A DNA stretch of 64,000 nucleotides from Haloarcula japonica DSM 6131 (GTDB lineage Archaea > Halobacteriota > Halobacteria > Halobacteriales > Haloarculaceae). A program made the translations under genes and the position numbers. How positions within the stretch are numbered: the first letter of the stretch is position 1; each line of letters starts with the position of its first letter. The notes under the pieces are model-generated. The model worked only from the letters and a program-made list of their open reading frames with translations, was not told the DNA's origin and did no database searches. Below are positions 17,620 through 26,004 of this stretch, one piece after another. The stretch spans positions 19,898 to 83,897 of the forward strand of contig NZ_AOLY01000008.1 in assembly GCF_000336635.1 (NCBI RefSeq), given 5' to 3'.

Positions 17620-18798
17620 ATGACAGATGAAAAATCGATCACACGGAGAACATATATCGAAGGCAGTGGGGCAGCACTGCTTGCCGGCGCACTGGCGGGT
17701 TGTTCCGAGGACACGACATCTGCCGGCCGAGCGAACGAGTCGAGTCCAGCCATTGAATCGGAAACAGTTGAGAGGTCCGGCACGGTAACAGGCGATTCCT
17801 ACAACGTTTCCATGGAACCGATGGGTGAGGTCCAGTTCGACGGCCCGCCGGAGACTTGGGTCGCTCTTCTGGGAAGCTACGCCGACATGGGATTTGCGCT
17901 CGGCGCGGGCCAGACTATCGGGACGCAACTCCCCTACAGATACGCGACGCACTTCTACGAGGAACTTCCTGACGTTACCTATGATCCCGACTCAGTCACG
18001 ACGCTGTATCAGAGTGGAAGCGTCGACAAGGAGCGGTTCTACGAGATGGACGCGGACCTCCATTTCATGGAGCCGAACCAGCTCATCTACTGGTACGACT
18101 GGGATGAGGCGGATGTCGAAGAGATCGCCGAGAACGTCGCCCCCTTTTTCGGGAATTTCATCCGCCGGCGCAGTGACGACTGGCATCAGAACTACCGGTA
18201 CTACACACTGTATGAGGCCTTCGAAAAGGTGGCGCAGGTATTCCGGAGAACCGACCGGTTTGCGGCGTTTGAAAGCCTCTACGAGGATTTCATCGGGGAT
18301 ATCACTGGCCGGCTTCCCCCAAAATCGAATCGGCCGCGGTCGCTCTTGGTGTATCCCGCTGACGAATCTGCCACCGCGTTCTACCCGTACCGGCTCTACG
18401 AGGGCGGCGTCAGCAAGAAGCAGTTCCGTGATCTGGGCCTGCGAGACGCCTTCGCCGGCTCCGACGTAGCCAACTACTCGGGCGACGGGTCGACGATGGA
18501 CCTCGAAACGCTGCTCGAAATCGACCCCGACGCCCTCATCGTGCGGGGGCAGGAGCAGAAAACCGACGAGGAATTTCGGGAGTCGGTCGTCGAAAAACTC
18601 CAGGCCGATTCGGTCGCAAGTGAGATTACGGCGGTCCAGGAGAACGCGATCCACCGCGGCGGCTACCTGGATCAGGGACCGATCATCAACCTGTTCCAGA
18701 CCGAACTGGCGGCCCAGCGCATCTATCCGGACGTGTTTACCGAAGACGAACTGTTCGACCGGCAACGGGTCGCCGACATCATCACTGGCGACATCTGA
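17620..18798 (+). CDS. ABC-type iron-siderophore substrate-binding lipoprotein (Tat-exported)
   Basis: A 392-residue FecB/FepB-type binding protein. A Tat signal (RR at residues 9-10) leads to lipobox LAGALAGC with Cys28, so it is anchored outside the cell. Mature protein features typical of siderophore binders are PETWVALLGSYADMGFALGAGQTIGT, LHFMEPNQLIYW and late DPDALIVRGQEQKTDEEF. No permease or ATPase gene is adjacent, so it must work with a transporter encoded elsewhere. Two DtxR-type boxes directly upstream point to iron-dependent control. The ligand is inferred from family and operator. Confidence 0.85.
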   Translation: MTDEKSITRRTYIEGSGAALLAGALAGCSEDTTSAGRANESSPAIESETVERSGTVTGDSYNVSMEPMGEVQFDGPPETWVALLGSYADMGFALGAGQTIGTQLPYRYATHFYEELPDVTYDPDSVTTLYQSGSVDKERFYEMDADLHFMEPNQLIYWYDWDEADVEEIAENVAPFFGNFIRRRSDDWHQNYRYYTLYEAFEKVAQVFRRTDRFAAFESLYEDFIGDITGRLPPKSNRPRSLLVYPADESATAFYPYRLYEGGVSKKQFRDLGLRDAFAGSDVANYSGDGSTMDLETLLEIDPDALIVRGQEQKTDEEFRESVVEKLQADSVASEITAVQENAIHRGGYLDQGPIINLFQTELAAQRIYPDVFTEDELFDRQRVADIITGDI

Positions 18799-18891
18799 GT
18801 AGACCGGCTCACTGTTCGGATAGCCGTCTGTCAGCAGCTGTGAACCGCCGAGACGCAAACGGTATTACTCGGCGGTACCACTGACAAATAC

Positions 18892-19653
18892 ATGGAGTCC
18901 GTGACGCTGTACCGCGCCCCGACGACGGTCGCCGACGCCGACGCCATCGCCGACTGGCTCGACGTGCGGGTCGACGCCGAGGTTTCCGTCCGGGACCGGT
19001 TTCTCTCGCTGCACGGCAACTCGGACCTGGCGGAGCCCTTCGCGGAGGCGCGGGTCCTCTCGCCGTACGACCGTGAAACCGGGAACACGATGCTGGGTAT
19101 CGTCCGGTACGAGGAGCGAGCGCTGGAGTCGCCAGAGCGGGCCGGCGGTGTCATCTATGACGGGCTAGCGGTCCAGCGGGCGCTCCACGAGCGAATCCCC
19201 GAGTCCGAGCGCTCGCTGGACCATCTTCACGTCCCGCTGCTGGACCGCGTCGTCGGGACCTGGGGCGACCACGACGGCCGCTGGCACAAGCGCGTACACG
19301 TCCTCGGCCAGCCCGCGGTCGTCTCGGTACCGGGGCTCTACGAGGCCCCCGCAAAGCCCGAGCAGTACTACAAGGAACAGCAGAAACACGCCCTCCTCTC
19401 CGGCGGCGCACCGCCTCGTGAGGTGCTCGAAAACGAGGTCGAGGGCGAGTTCCTCGTCGAGGACGACCCGCGGACGACCGACGCACTCAAGGGGTACGTC
19501 CTGCAGGCCTACCACTACCTCGACACCGGCGAGGCGTTCTGTGATGAGGAGACCTGCCGGCTCCACAATCCCCACCGCCAGCCCGGCGTCGTCGCCGCCC
19601 AGCTCCGAGAGCCCGAATTCTGCCCGGAGCACGCTGAACAGTATCGGCCGTAG
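18892..19653 (+). CDS. conserved haloarchaeal protein, possibly a metallopeptidase-like family
   Basis: A 253-residue soluble protein starting MESVTLYRAPTTVADADAIADWLDVRVDAEVSVRDRF. The middle holds VRYEERALESPERAGGVIYDGLAVQRAL and HLHVPLLDRVVGTWGDHDGRWHKRVHVLGQPAVVSVPGLYEAPAKP. The C terminus has a Cys/His cluster: FCDEETCRLHNPHRQPG and FCPEHAEQY, which could bind zinc. It resembles haloarchaeal proteins of unknown function that I associate with a putative metallopeptidase family (DUF6775/DUF7001 type), but no HExxH is present, so catalysis is unproven. Own transcription unit between the binding protein and the convergent methyltransferase. Confidence 0.6.
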   Translation: MESVTLYRAPTTVADADAIADWLDVRVDAEVSVRDRFLSLHGNSDLAEPFAEARVLSPYDRETGNTMLGIVRYEERALESPERAGGVIYDGLAVQRALHERIPESERSLDHLHVPLLDRVVGTWGDHDGRWHKRVHVLGQPAVVSVPGLYEAPAKPEQYYKEQQKHALLSGGAPPREVLENEVEGEFLVEDDPRTTDALKGYVLQAYHYLDTGEAFCDEETCRLHNPHRQPGVVAAQLREPEFCPEHAEQYRP

Positions 19654-19674
19654 CCGTTCGACCCACCACACCCG

Positions 19675-20325
19675 TCAGGACACGGTCCCACTCAGCAGGC
19701 CGAGGTACCCCCCGGCGAAGGTCTCGTAGCGCCTGTCGACCGTCCGCTCGGTGAGTCGCTCGCGGGCCGCCCGCACCCGCCGCTCGAACGCGCTGGCGTG
19801 TGACCGCGTCGAGAGCCGCGTCCCTGGCGCGGAGAGGCGGACGAACCCCTCGAACACGAGATTCAACGGCACGGCGAGGGCGCTGGGGCTCCGCTGGAAG
19901 TTCAGCAGGGCGACACGGCCGCCGGGGGCGACGCAGTCACACCACGCGTCGACCGCCCCCGCGGGGTCCTCGAAGATGCCGGCGACGAACGTCGCGAGCA
20001 CGGCATCGGCATCCCGAATCGGCGGGCGGGCGGCATCGGCCTGTACGTAGTGTACGCTCTCGCCCGTCCGCGCGCATCGCTCGCGTGCGTGGTCGAGCAT
20101 TTCCTGCGTCACGTCGATGCCGACGACCCGGCCCGACGGGCCGACTCGTTCCCGGAGGTGGGGCACGTTCGCGCCCGTGCCACACCCCATTTCGACGACG
20201 GTGTCACCGGGTGCAAGCGCCAGCGCCTCCGCCGTTCGAGCGCGCCAGGACGCCACACCGGGGGCACTCGCCAGCCAGTCGTACACTTGTGCCCACCGGC
20301 CGTAGAACGACTGCGCGTCGGTCAC
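19675..20325 (-). CDS. class I SAM-dependent methyltransferase
   Basis: A 216-residue UbiE/Methyltransf_11-like protein. Motif I is TVVEMGCGTGANVPHLRERVG, motif II region VVGIDVTQEMLDHARERC, and the later ADAVLATFVAGIFEDPAGAVDAWCDCVAPGGRVALLNF marks motifs III-IV. The C-terminal part (GFVRLSAPGTRLSTRSHASAFERRVRAARERLTER) is probably the substrate side. Substrate unknown; a quinone or small molecule is possible. It is the last gene of the dcd - HTH/ThiN regulator - methyltransferase operon and overlaps the regulator by 4 bases. Confidence 0.85.
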   Translation of the reverse strand: MTDAQSFYGRWAQVYDWLASAPGVASWRARTAEALALAPGDTVVEMGCGTGANVPHLRERVGPSGRVVGIDVTQEMLDHARERCARTGESVHYVQADAARPPIRDADAVLATFVAGIFEDPAGAVDAWCDCVAPGGRVALLNFQRSPSALAVPLNLVFEGFVRLSAPGTRLSTRSHASAFERRVRAARERLTERTVDRRYETFAGGYLGLLSGTVS

Positions 20326-21218
20326 AGGATTTCGCGGGCGGTTTCGGCGACCGCGACGGCGTCATCGCCGAGCAGGTACACTACCGGTTCGATCCCCATC
20401 GCGCCGGTGTGATAGAGCACGTCAGCAGCCGGGTCGTCAGCCAGTGCGGCCGCAACGGCCGGCTCAACGCTCTCCTCGGCGTCGAACTCGACGACGGTGA
20501 GGCCCGCGTCTCGGAGCGTGGCCACGACAGACTCGTCGTAGCGGACGTTCAACACCGCGCGGGCGTCGCTCCCGGCGGCCCGCGCCGCCAGCAACAGCGT
20601 CGCGACGTGCTCGCTGACGCCGAACTCCGGGTCCGCCGGAATCGTGGCCCGTCCTTTCACGTCGAGAATCCGCCCCGGGACGGCGGCCACATCGTCGATG
20701 CTGCCGGCGTCAGGGAGACACTGAACGAGGTTCGACCCCACCGCCGGGATGAGCGTCGCGAACCCGCTGGTGTTTTCCAGCACGCTGAGCCCGCGCCGCA
20801 CCGACGCGAGCGTCCGTTCGGCCGACCGGAGCTGTGAGTCCGGGTCGTGAACGGCGAACTCGTCGTCGTAATCGCCCAGTTCCGGGACTGCGCCCTCGTG
20901 TATCTGTGCCAGCACGCCACCCTGTTCGAGTTCACGGATGAACACTTCCGTCTCGACCAGCGCCTGAACGGAACTCATATCACCATCCGCCAGCCCGTCA
21001 GCCAGCCGCTCGACCAACTCTTCCAGCCCGCGGTGGGCCAGCAGGTCCTCGTGGCGCGCCACGTCGCCGTGGACGTACTTCGACACCGCGCTCTGGCTGA
21101 TTCCCAGCAAGTCGGCGACTTCGGACTGGGTCAGCCCGCGCTCTCTGAGGGCGTCGGCCAGCAGCGAGCGAAACGTCGGCAGGAAGTCGTCGACGACGAT
21201 CTCCTCGATAAATCGCAC
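20322..21218 (-). CDS. XRE-type HTH regulator with C-terminal ThiN (thiamine-phosphate synthase-like) domain
   Basis: A 298-residue protein. The N-terminal HTH is LTQSEVADLLGISQSAVSKYVHGDVA (about residues 29-54); the C-terminal 160 residues form a ThiN-like domain with FATLIPAVGSNLVQCLPDAGSIDDVAAVPGRILDV, DPEFGVSEHVATLLLAA and YHTGAMGIEPVVYLLGDDA. This is the architecture of ThiR, the archaeal thiamine regulator, and a second copy lies at 27536. Starts with GTG at 21218, sharing a base with the dcd stop (TAGTG). The middle helical region differs from the 27536 protein and lacks its Cys-rich CDLC segment. It may sense a thiamine-related ligand or have diverged; co-transcription with dcd suggests a non-thiamine target. 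Confidence 0.85.
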   Translation of the reverse strand: MRFIEEIVVDDFLPTFRSLLADALRERGLTQSEVADLLGISQSAVSKYVHGDVARHEDLLAHRGLEELVERLADGLADGDMSSVQALVETEVFIRELEQGGVLAQIHEGAVPELGDYDDEFAVHDPDSQLRSAERTLASVRRGLSVLENTSGFATLIPAVGSNLVQCLPDAGSIDDVAAVPGRILDVKGRATIPADPEFGVSEHVATLLLAARAAGSDARAVLNVRYDESVVATLRDAGLTVVEFDAEESVEPAVAAALADDPAADVLYHTGAMGIEPVVYLLGDDAVAVAETAREIL

Positions 21219-21805
21219 TATTGGTCGCCTCCGAACTCTCTGTCTCCCTGTATCTTGCTCGCCTGCGGTCCGGACTGGCCCTGGTACTTCGAGCCGCGCT
21301 CGGCCCCGTACGGACGGTCAGCGGGCGTCTTGAGTTCGGTGAACGTGAGCTGGGAGATTCGCATGCCGGGCGTGAGCGCGACCGGTGCGGTGCCGAGGTT
21401 CGACAGTTCGAGCGTGATCTGCCCCTCGTAGCCGGGGTCGCACAGGCCGGCCGTCGCGTGCACAACAATCGCAAGCCGACCTAGCGACGAGCGCCCTTCG
21501 ACGTGGGCGATGAGGTCGTCGGGGATGGCGACCCGTTCGTGGGTCGTCCCCAGTACGAAATCGCCGGGATGGAGAATGAACTCCCCGCCCTCCTCGATGA
21601 CGGTTTCCTCGACGTAATCAGCGACTTCATCCTCGGAGTTCGGGTGAATACAGGGGATGTTAGCGTGCTGGAACTCCAAGAACTCATGCCCGAGACGGAG
21701 GTCGACGCTGGCCGGCTGGATCTGGATATCCGGGTCGTCAAGTGGTTCGACGACGAGGTCACCCTGTTCCAGCCGTCGGAGAATATCCGCATCTGAGAGT
21801 ATCAT
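21218..21805 (-). CDS. dcd: dCTP deaminase
   Basis: A 195-residue enzyme converting dCTP to dUTP for dTMP synthesis. Signs are [98 protein letters not shown] with the catalytic Arg/Glu region, and a final [19 protein letters not shown]. The normal length suggests plain Dcd; a bifunctional dCTP deaminase/dUTPase cannot be excluded from sequence alone. First gene of an operon with the HTH/ThiN protein. A TATA-like TTTAGG on the reverse strand (about 21830-21835) lies about 27 bases upstream, so a leaderless message is likely. Confidence 0.95.
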
Positions 21806-22000
21806 GAGAGTGGCGTGTGCGGCCGGAAGCCTAAACTCCCCGATTCTCAGGAGGCCACGACGGGGAGTTCCGCAGGAGGAACGTGCGGACGCTGGAGAGC
21901 GTCTCCGGGGTGTGCTCGGCCACGGCGTATGTACTCTGTGGTATGTGCAACCGTGGAGGGAGTCCGACGGGAGTTTAAGTACGGGTGGCCATGTACTCAT
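21806..22000. promoter_or_regulatory. structured divergent intergenic region between dcd and pth2
   Basis: Both genes have a TATA-like box preceded by GGGAG: GGGAGTTTAGG for dcd (reverse strand) and GGGAGTTTAAG (21969-21979) for pth2. A 9-bp inverted repeat (21834-21842 with 21861-21869, arms AACTCCCCG/CGGGGAGTT) can be lengthened by TGCGG (21818-21822) with CCGCA (21870-21874). A second hairpin GACGCT-GGAG-AGCGTC lies at 21888-21903. No reading frame or tRNA is evident; a small RNA or operator pair is possible. Confidence 0.4.
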
Positions 22001-22339
22001 ATGAAGCAGGCTATCGTCGCGCGGGCCGACATCGGCATGGGCGAGGGCAAGCTCGCCGCCCAGGTTGCCCACGCCTCGCTGTCGGCCTACGAGGACGCCG
22101 GCCCGAAGCCCCGGAAAGCCTGGAAGGGCGCGGGGCAGAAGAAAGTCGTCCTGAAGGCCACCAGCGAGTCCGAGCTGTTCGAACTCGCGGACGTGGCCGA
22201 GCGCGAAGGCCTGCCGCATGCGGTCGTCCGGGACGCTGGCCACACACAGCTCGATCCGGGGACTGTTACGGCACTCGCCGTCGGCCCCGCCGAGGACGAG
22301 CTGGTGGACCGCGTCACCGGCGACCTGCCGCTGTTCTGA
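22001..22339 (+). CDS. pth2: peptidyl-tRNA hydrolase, archaeal/eukaryotic type
   Basis: A 112-residue Pth2, which releases tRNA from stalled peptidyl-tRNA. Nearly the whole protein is diagnostic: [33 protein letters not shown], the ACT-like core [18 protein letters not shown], and [38 protein letters not shown] at the end. ATG 22001 is the conserved start; the ATG at 21991 is in another frame. A TATA-like TTTAAGT (21974-21980) lies 21-27 bases upstream, suggesting a leaderless transcript. Followed after 69 bases by the proteasome genes, which have their own promoter. Confidence 0.96.
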
Positions 22340-22360
22340 GGGCAGCGGCCCGCGATACGG

Positions 22361-22368
22361 TTATATAA
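22361..22368 (+). promoter_or_regulatory. TATA box of the proteasome operon
   Basis: TTATATAA lies 41 bases before the psmA ATG at 22409, giving a predicted leader of about 20 bases, unlike most genes here. Confidence 0.6.
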
Positions 22369-22408
22369 GAGCAACCCTAACCTCAGGTGAACAACAACAC
22401 GATACATT

Positions 22409-23143
22409 ATGCAAGGAAACGAACAACAGGCCTACGACCGCGGGATCACTATCTTCTCCCCGGACGGACGCCTCTATCAGGTCGAGTATGCACGAGAAGC
22501 CGTCAAGCGCGGGACCGCCAGCGTGGGGGTCCGCACCGAGGACGGCGTGGTCATCGCCGCCGACCGCCACGCCCGGTCGCCACTCATCGAGCGCGACAGC
22601 ATCGAGAAGATCCACGAGATCGACTCCCACGTCGGCGTCGCCAGCGCGGGCCACGTGGCCGACGCGCGCCAGCTTATCGACGTTGCGCGCCGGCAGTCAC
22701 AGGTCAACCGCCTGCGCTACGACGAGCCGGCCTCCGTCGAGTCGCTGACTAAGGAAATCACGGACTACATCCAACAGTACACCCAGACCGGCGGCGCACG
22801 CCCGTTCGGTGTGGCGCTGCTGGTCGCCGGTATCGAGGACGGCGAACCGCGCCTCTTCGAGACGGACCCCTCGGGGACGCCCTACGAGTGGCAGGCCGTC
22901 GCCATCGGTGGCTCCCGCGAGGACATCCAGTCGTTCCTGGAAGACGAGTACGCCGAAGGGATGGACCTCGAAGGCGGCATCGAACTCGCGCTCCGGGCGC
23001 TGGCCTCGGTCAACGAGGACGGCCTCGACGCGACCGGTGTCGACATCGCCACCATCGACGTGGAAAGCGAGCAGTTCGAAAAGCTCGCCGAGGACGACAT
23101 CGCCGAGCGGCTCGAAGAGTTCGAGCTCGGAGGTGAGGAATAA
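22409..23143 (+). CDS. psmA: 20S proteasome alpha subunit
   Basis: A 244-residue alpha subunit forming the outer heptameric rings and the gate of the 20S core, where PAN/Cdc48-type ATPases dock. The alpha signature YDRGITIFSPDGRLYQVEYAREAVKRGTASVGVR is complete, including the N-terminal helix that beta subunits lack. Later features are ADRHARSPLIERDSIEKIHEID, RPFGVALLVAGIEDGEPRLFETDPSGTPYEWQAVAIG and the acidic C terminus. Two bases of its stop codon region overlap the beta start (TAATG at 23141-23145), so the two subunits are made from one message. Confidence 0.97.
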   Translation: MQGNEQQAYDRGITIFSPDGRLYQVEYAREAVKRGTASVGVRTEDGVVIAADRHARSPLIERDSIEKIHEIDSHVGVASAGHVADARQLIDVARRQSQVNRLRYDEPASVESLTKEITDYIQQYTQTGGARPFGVALLVAGIEDGEPRLFETDPSGTPYEWQAVAIGGSREDIQSFLEDEYAEGMDLEGGIELALRALASVNEDGLDATGVDIATIDVESEQFEKLAEDDIAERLEEFELGGEE

Positions 23144-23835
23144 TGTACGACCCCGAGAACCGACTGACTGACGCCTACGATCCCGAAGTCGGCACGCTGC
23201 CGAACGAGGACGGCGGCCGCGACGAGGAGAACGTCGTCAAGACCGGAACGACCACCGTCGGCCTCTCGACGGAGAACGGCGTCATCATCGCGACGGACCG
23301 GCGCGCCTCCCTCGGTGGCCGCTTCGTCTCGAACAAGCAGGTCCAGAAGGTCGAGCAGATCCACCCGACGGCCGCGATGACGCTGGTCGGCAGCGTCGGC
23401 GGGGCCCAGTCGTTCATCCGCTCGCTTCGCGCCGAGGCCGACCTCTACGAGGTCCGCCGCGACGAACCGCTCTCGATTCACGCGCTGGCGACGCTCGCGG
23501 GCAACTTCGCCCGCGGCGGCCCGTACTTCGCCATCAACCCCATCGTGGGCGGCGTCGACGAAGAGGGCAGCCACGTCTACAGCGTCGACCCCGCCGGCGG
23601 CGTGCTCGAAGACGACTACACCGTCACCGGCTCCGGGACGATGGTCGCGACGGGGACCATCGAGGGGCAGTACGACCCCGAGATGAGCCTCTCCGAGGCG
23701 CGTGACCTGGCGATCCGCGCAGTCAACGCCGCGGCCGAGCGTGACACCGGGTCCGGTAACGGCGTCGTGCTTGCCGAAATCACCGACGAGGGCGTCGAGA
23801 TCGACGCCTTCGATGACTACGAGTCGGCCGAATAA
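23143..23835 (+). CDS. psmB: 20S proteasome beta subunit (catalytic)
   Basis: A 230-residue beta subunit, the threonine protease of the inner rings. A 35-residue propeptide is followed by KTG|TTTVGLSTENGVIIATDRRASLGG; autocatalytic cleavage after Gly35 exposes Thr36 as nucleophile. The conserved Lys of the active site falls in VSNKQVQKVEQIH or nearby, and the SGS-like segment is TGSGTMVATGTIEGQYDPEMSLSEARDLAIRAVNAAAERDTGSGNGV. Translationally coupled to psmA. Confidence 0.97.
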   Translation: MYDPENRLTDAYDPEVGTLPNEDGGRDEENVVKTGTTTVGLSTENGVIIATDRRASLGGRFVSNKQVQKVEQIHPTAAMTLVGSVGGAQSFIRSLRAEADLYEVRRDEPLSIHALATLAGNFARGGPYFAINPIVGGVDEEGSHVYSVDPAGGVLEDDYTVTGSGTMVATGTIEGQYDPEMSLSEARDLAIRAVNAAAERDTGSGNGVVLAEITDEGVEIDAFDDYESAE

Positions 23836-23892
23836 CTCGGCTGTCCCAGTTTTCTGCTTCTTTGCGGTCGGTTATCAGCAGCCAGTGGCTAC

Positions 23893-24288
23893 TCACTCCC
23901 GCGGCACGACCCGCATCGGGTAGTCAGATTGGCGCATGATGTCCTGCGCGACGCTGCCGAAGATGAGCCGGTCGGTCTGGCTGCGCTTGCGGACGCCGAT
24001 GACCAGTTCGTCGGCGTCGACCTCCGCAGCGATGTCGAAGATGTCCGTCGCCGGGCTGTTGCCCCGGATTATCTGGTAGGTTTCGACGGACACCTGATCG
24101 CCGAGCCGCTCCGAAACGACTTCCAGCGCGGCCTTCCCGTCGGCGACCGTCTCCGATGACGTGCTGTCGCCACCGCGCTGTGAGTTGACCGCGTAGACGC
24201 TGTCGTCCGGGTCGAGAACCGTCTCCAAGTACGAACACAGCGTTTCGCTGACTCTCTCGGAGTTCGTCGCGAGCACGAAGGTCTGCAT
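23893..24288 (-). CDS. universal stress protein (UspA family)
   Basis: A 131-residue single-domain Usp with the alpha/beta nucleotide-binding fold. It starts MQTFVLATNSERVSETLCSYLETVL and carries IRGNSPATDIFDIAAEVDADELVIGVRKRSQTDRLIFGSVAQDIMRQSDYPMRVV, where GVR...FGSVAQ is the ATP-binding-type motif (usually G2xG9GS). The first glycine motif is altered (GVRKRSQ), so ATP binding is uncertain. Convergent with psmB, 57 bases away. Confidence 0.88.
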   Translation of the reverse strand: MQTFVLATNSERVSETLCSYLETVLDPDDSVYAVNSQRGGDSTSSETVADGKAALEVVSERLGDQVSVETYQIIRGNSPATDIFDIAAEVDADELVIGVRKRSQTDRLIFGSVAQDIMRQSDYPMRVVPRE

Positions 24289-24370
24289 ATGCGATGTTCC
24301 ACACCCATCATGATAAGTATGTGTCTTGTTACCACGATACTGTGTGTATTCAGCTTCTCATGGCAGTCGG

Positions 24371-24499
24371 CTACTCGGTCAAGACTAGCCAACAGACCGC
24401 GAGGAAAACGGTGAGGACGAGCAGTATCGACCCCCAGACCACCGCTCCGAAGGCCGTCGAACCGAGCGCAGCGAGGGTGATGACGGCCGGCGGGGTCAT
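24371..24499 (-). CDS. 42-residue membrane protein, probable partner of the sodium:solute symporter
   Basis: The reverse strand reads ATG at 24499 (overlapping the symporter stop by 4 bases, ATGA) to TAG at 24371. The product starts MTPPAVITLAALGSTAFGAV and ends with LVLTVFLAVCWLVLTE, giving one or two membrane-spanning segments. The coupling to a symporter recalls YhdT-PanF in bacteria, where a small membrane protein gene adjoins an SSS transporter. No function can be assigned beyond that. Confidence 0.6.
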   Translation of the reverse strand: MTPPAVITLAALGSTAFGAVVWGSILLVLTVFLAVCWLVLTE

Positions 24500-26004
24500 C
24501 GCTCGGATCCCCCGTCGGCCACCGGCTCATCGAGCGCACGGACCTCCCGTCCGAGGCTGTCGAGGTCGGCGTCGGCCCCGCCCAGTAGCGTCGCCGCAAC
24601 CGTGAGTGCAGCCGAGACGAGCGTCGCACCGGCGAAAGCGATTAGGAACGACGGGGCTGGCAGGGCGCTTCCGACGCCCGGCACCGCGGCGACGAGGCCG
24701 CGGAGCGACGGGAAGTAGACGAAGCCGACGACCAGGCCCGCGATGCCCGAGACCAACGCGCCCGGGCCGGTGAGCCGCTCGGTGTAGAGGCCGGCGAGGA
24801 ACGGCACGAAGACGCCGGAGGCAAGCAGGTCGGCCGTCAGGAACAGCTGGAGGACGCTGTACCCCTGCGCGCCGATGAAGATCGCACCGAGGGCGACGGC
24901 GACTGTCAGCCCGCGGCCCCCGAGCCAGAGGGTCCGCTGGTCTGGGTCATCGAGCAGTCGAGCGAGGTCCGCGGTGACGACGCTGGCGATGGCGTTGAAC
25001 ATTGTATCGGCGGAGCTCATGACCAGCAAGACGGCGAGGACGACCACAGCGAGGGTCACCCACTGAGGGAACGCCTCGGCGACCACGAGGAAGAAGGCGA
25101 TGCTCGCGGAGCCGGATTCAGTGAGTCCCAGTCCCGTGGCGGCGATGCCGAACAAGCCGGACAGCAGGAGCATCGGCACGACGACGACGGCGGCAATGCC
25201 CATGCCGCGGCGGAGCGCGCCCTCGCCATCGGCGGCGTACACCCGCTGCCAGACGCCCTGGTTCAGCATGTTCGCGCCCAGGAGGGCAAACGCCACGTAC
25301 AGCCCGAACTCCAGGCCGGGACCGAACGTCGGGTCGAGCAGCGTCGGATCGGCCGACACCACCGTTGCGTGGAACTCGCTCGTCCCGCCCAGCGAGAGCA
25401 GCGCGCCGCCGAAACCGACGGCCAGGAGCGGCAGGATGACCAGCGTCTGGACGGTGTCGGTGACGATGCTGGCGAGCAGGCCACCGTAGGTCGTGTAGAC
25501 CAGGACGAAGCCGCCGATGAGCAGCGAGGTCTGCCAGAGGGGCACGTCCGCGACGAGCGCGAGCGCGCTGGCGATGCCGGTCATCTCCGCGGCGAGGAAG
25601 ATGAACATGTAGAACACCGAGACGAGCAGGACGAGCAGGTACATCCCCGAACCGAAGCGGGCGTAGGCGAACTCCGTCAGCGAGTGGCCCGCGGGCATCA
25701 CCTCGCGGATGCGAGCGCCGACCGGAATAAAGAGGAGAAGCGGAATCGCGCTGCCGATGGCGTAGCCCAGCACGGCGGGGAGTCCGCCGAAGGCGGCCCC
25801 GGCCTCAGCCGGACTCAGTAGAATCCAGACGCCCATCATCGAGGCGATGACCGTCGCGGCGAGGGTCCCGCTTCCGGCCGAGTCACGGGCCGAGATGTAG
25901 GTCTCCACCGAGTCGATGCGGCCGCGCGCGGCGAAGAGACCGACGCCCGTGAACACCAGAACGGTCGCCGCGGTCAAGCCGAGAACGACAGCCGAGGAGA
26001 CCAT
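24496..26004 (-). CDS. sodium:solute symporter family transporter in the thiamine operon
   Basis: A 502-residue SSS-family carrier with about 13 membrane segments: opening VVLGLTAATVLVFTGVGLFAARG, then YISARDSAGSGTLAATVIASMMGVWILLSPAEAGAAFGGLPAVLGYAIG, GMYLLVLLVSVFYMFIFLAAEMTGIASALAL and VYTTYGGLLASIVTDTVQTLVILPLLAVG, which are characteristic. It begins right after the stop of tenA(E) and overlaps the 42-aa membrane protein gene. In a tenA operon under a probable ThiR site the cargo is likely a thiamine precursor such as hydroxymethylpyrimidine or a thiamine breakdown product; this is inferred from context, since SSS proteins carry many substrates. Confidence 0.88.
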   Translation of the reverse strand: MVSSAVVLGLTAATVLVFTGVGLFAARGRIDSVETYISARDSAGSGTLAATVIASMMGVWILLSPAEAGAAFGGLPAVLGYAIGSAIPLLLFIPVGARIREVMPAGHSLTEFAYARFGSGMYLLVLLVSVFYMFIFLAAEMTGIASALALVADVPLWQTSLLIGGFVLVYTTYGGLLASIVTDTVQTLVILPLLAVGFGGALLSLGGTSEFHATVVSADPTLLDPTFGPGLEFGLYVAFALLGANMLNQGVWQRVYAADGEGALRRGMGIAAVVVVPMLLLSGLFGIAATGLGLTESGSASIAFFLVVAEAFPQWVTLAVVVLAVLLVMSSADTMFNAIASVVTADLARLLDDPDQRTLWLGGRGLTVAVALGAIFIGAQGYSVLQLFLTADLLASGVFVPFLAGLYTERLTGPGALVSGIAGLVVGFVYFPSLRGLVAAVPGVGSALPAPSFLIAFAGATLVSAALTVAATLLGGADADLDSLGREVRALDEPVADGGSER

